Shown here one piece after another: positions 34,522-35,153 of a stretch of DNA of 35,153 nucleotides. Every line of letters starts with the position of its first letter. Within the stretch, counting starts at the first letter, position 1. Source of the stretch: SSF26 sp037443945 (GTDB lineage Bacteria; Chloroflexota; Anaerolineae; J102); the NCBI GenBank assembly GCA_037443945.1, contig JBBINH010000033.1:1-35153 (forward strand), read 5' to 3'. The notes below the pieces were generated by a model that searched no databases, was not told the DNA's origin, and saw only the letters and a program-made list of their open reading frames with translations. Position numbers and translations under genes: made by a program.

Positions 34522-35153
34522 TTAGAAGTCGTAAGAGTAGTAAACAGCAGCCCCTTGCTCACGGGCATAGGCCTCGGCGTCGGCCTCGCTGGTCATGTGC
34601 GTGATGAAAATCACAAAGACCGGCGCCCCCAAATCCGGCAGCAACTTGAGCTTGCGTTTCAGAAAACGCTCGATGTTGTTCTTCGAAAGCTGCGCTTTGC
34701 TTTCGCCGATGATGATGACTTCCTCGCCGTTGCGGCGCCCACGACCGAGGATGTTGATCTCCAGCTGACGACCGTCGCGAGCGGTGAGGTAGCCCCGCTT
34801 GAGTCGTCCTTCGACGATAAGGCCGTAATCTCGTTCGAGGAGGGCGGGGAGGGCTTTGTAAGCGGCGTTTTCGAGGGTGTAGCCCACGGTCATGCTCAGG
34901 TCGCCCAAGAGGCGGCGGGTCTTGGTGTGTTCGGCGGCGAGTTCTTCGAGGCGTTGTTCGGTGCGGATCTGGGCGGCAGCCAGGTTACGGACTTCGGCGA
35001 CGAGGGCGCGATGGTCTTCGGCCAGCTCTTCGAGGCGTTGTTCGGTGCGGGCTTGGGCTTGGGCGAGTGCTTCGAGGCGTTGTTCGGTGCGGGCCTGGGC
35101 GGCGGCGAGGTTGCGGACTTCGGCGACGAGGGCGCGATGGTCTTCGGCCAGGG
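34522..35153 (-). CDS. Coiled-coil protein with PD-(D/E)XK-like domain (partial)
   Basis: At least 210 residues; the frame stays open to the window edge, so the N-terminus is missing. The visible N-part is a charged coiled coil with repeats such as RTEQRLEELAEDHRALVAEV and VRNLAAAQ. The C-part, from LSMTVGYTLENAAYKALPAL, carries GRQLEINILGRGR and VIIIGESKAQLS, where the spaced acidic residues and E-x-K look like a PD-(D/E)XK nuclease core, followed by IERFLKRKLKLLP. This plan matches the DUF3782-like coiled-coil proteins found in many thermophiles and cyanobacteria, whose role is unknown. Frames that start at 34908 are internal. Confidence 0.75.
   Translation of the reverse strand, partial: LAEDHRALVAEVRNLAAAQARTEQRLEALAQAQARTEQRLEELAEDHRALVAEVRNLAAAQIRTEQRLEELAAEHTKTRRLLGDLSMTVGYTLENAAYKALPALLERDYGLIVEGRLKRGYLTARDGRQLEINILGRGRRNGEEVIIIGESKAQLSKNNIERFLKRKLKLLPDLGAPVFVIFITHMTSEADAEAYAREQGAAVYYSYDF
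34945..35151. repeat. 126-bp direct repeat encoding coiled-coil units
   Basis: The 43 bases at 34983-35025 recur at 35109-35151 with one mismatch, an exact 126-base offset (42 codons). A 22-base element (TTCGAGGCGTTGTTCGGTGC and two more) occurs at 34945, 35029 and 35071, spaced 84 and 42 bases apart, so the sub-period is 42 bases (14 residues, two heptads). The array continues beyond the window. Confidence 0.85.

Noticed and set aside
34945..35151. CRISPR array at the right edge
   Set aside because: The repeats are contiguous in-frame codons of a coiled coil with 42/126-bp periods and no unique spacers.

Overview
The window is 35 kb of GC-rich bacterial chromosome with no phage, transposon or CRISPR signature. 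It carries housekeeping genes: the tuf-rpmG-tRNA-Trp-secE-nusG-rplK-rplA-rplJ-rplL block, efp and metK. The regulatory RNAs are of the terminator/attenuator kind (an L10 leader and a SAM-I riboswitch), and GTG and TTG starts are used. My best guess is a deep-branching Chloroflexota-like bacterium. That rests on gene content and style and was not tested by any search.

Layout. (1) 1-4205: the end of tuf, a strong terminator, rpmG, tRNA-Trp(CCA), secE, nusG, rplK, rplA, an L10 leader with attenuator, rplJ and rplL. rpoB/rpoC do not follow; the operon ends at paired hairpins facing a convergent gene. (2) 5663-4206 (minus): a small operon of an unknown Cys/His protein with duplicated WKGLWF motifs and a GT2 glycosyltransferase, behind a promoter overlapping a perfect palindrome. 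(3) 5748-7240: rtcB RNA ligase. (4) 7239-13160: four consecutive radical SAM genes (three with B12-binding-like N-domains, one SPASM-like), then an MFS permease and a two-module CxxC/CxxH protein (13396-15270). (5) 15302-16303 (minus): a zinc alcohol dehydrogenase. (6) 16574-17997: a polytopic mannosyltransferase-like protein and a possible 23-residue overlapping peptide. (7) 18153-19463 (minus): an NfeD-type membrane serine protease. (8) 19464-20773: a 1.3-kb stretch without a convincing gene, holding several inverted repeats, one consensus DnaA box, an 8-bp triple repeat and hairpins. (9) 20774-21331: efp.

(10) 21378-27001 is a coherent methyl-cycle operon: promoter, SAM-I riboswitch with terminator, mtnA, a HAD phosphatase, a PfkB-type (probably adenosine) kinase, ahcY and metK. 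These would make SAM, hydrolyse SAH, clear adenosine and recycle methylthioribose, with SAM shutting transcription off. (11) 27089-29278 encodes the most striking protein, a 729-residue phosphofructokinase made of two fused PFK halves. The N-half keeps the catalytic residues. The C-half has lost them (GGDG to GGMD, IDND to INNN) but keeps the fold motifs. This is the arrangement of eukaryotic PFK-1, here in a bacterial context. (12) 33431-29289 (minus): a GT39-type membrane glycosyltransferase, a metallo-beta-lactamase-fold hydrolase, a JAMM metalloprotease and a short sulfite-oxidase-fold protein. (13) 33598-34494: glutamate formiminotransferase. (14) 34522-35153 (minus, cut by the window edge): a coiled-coil protein with a restriction-nuclease-like C-terminal domain, its coiled coil encoded by 126-bp DNA repeats.
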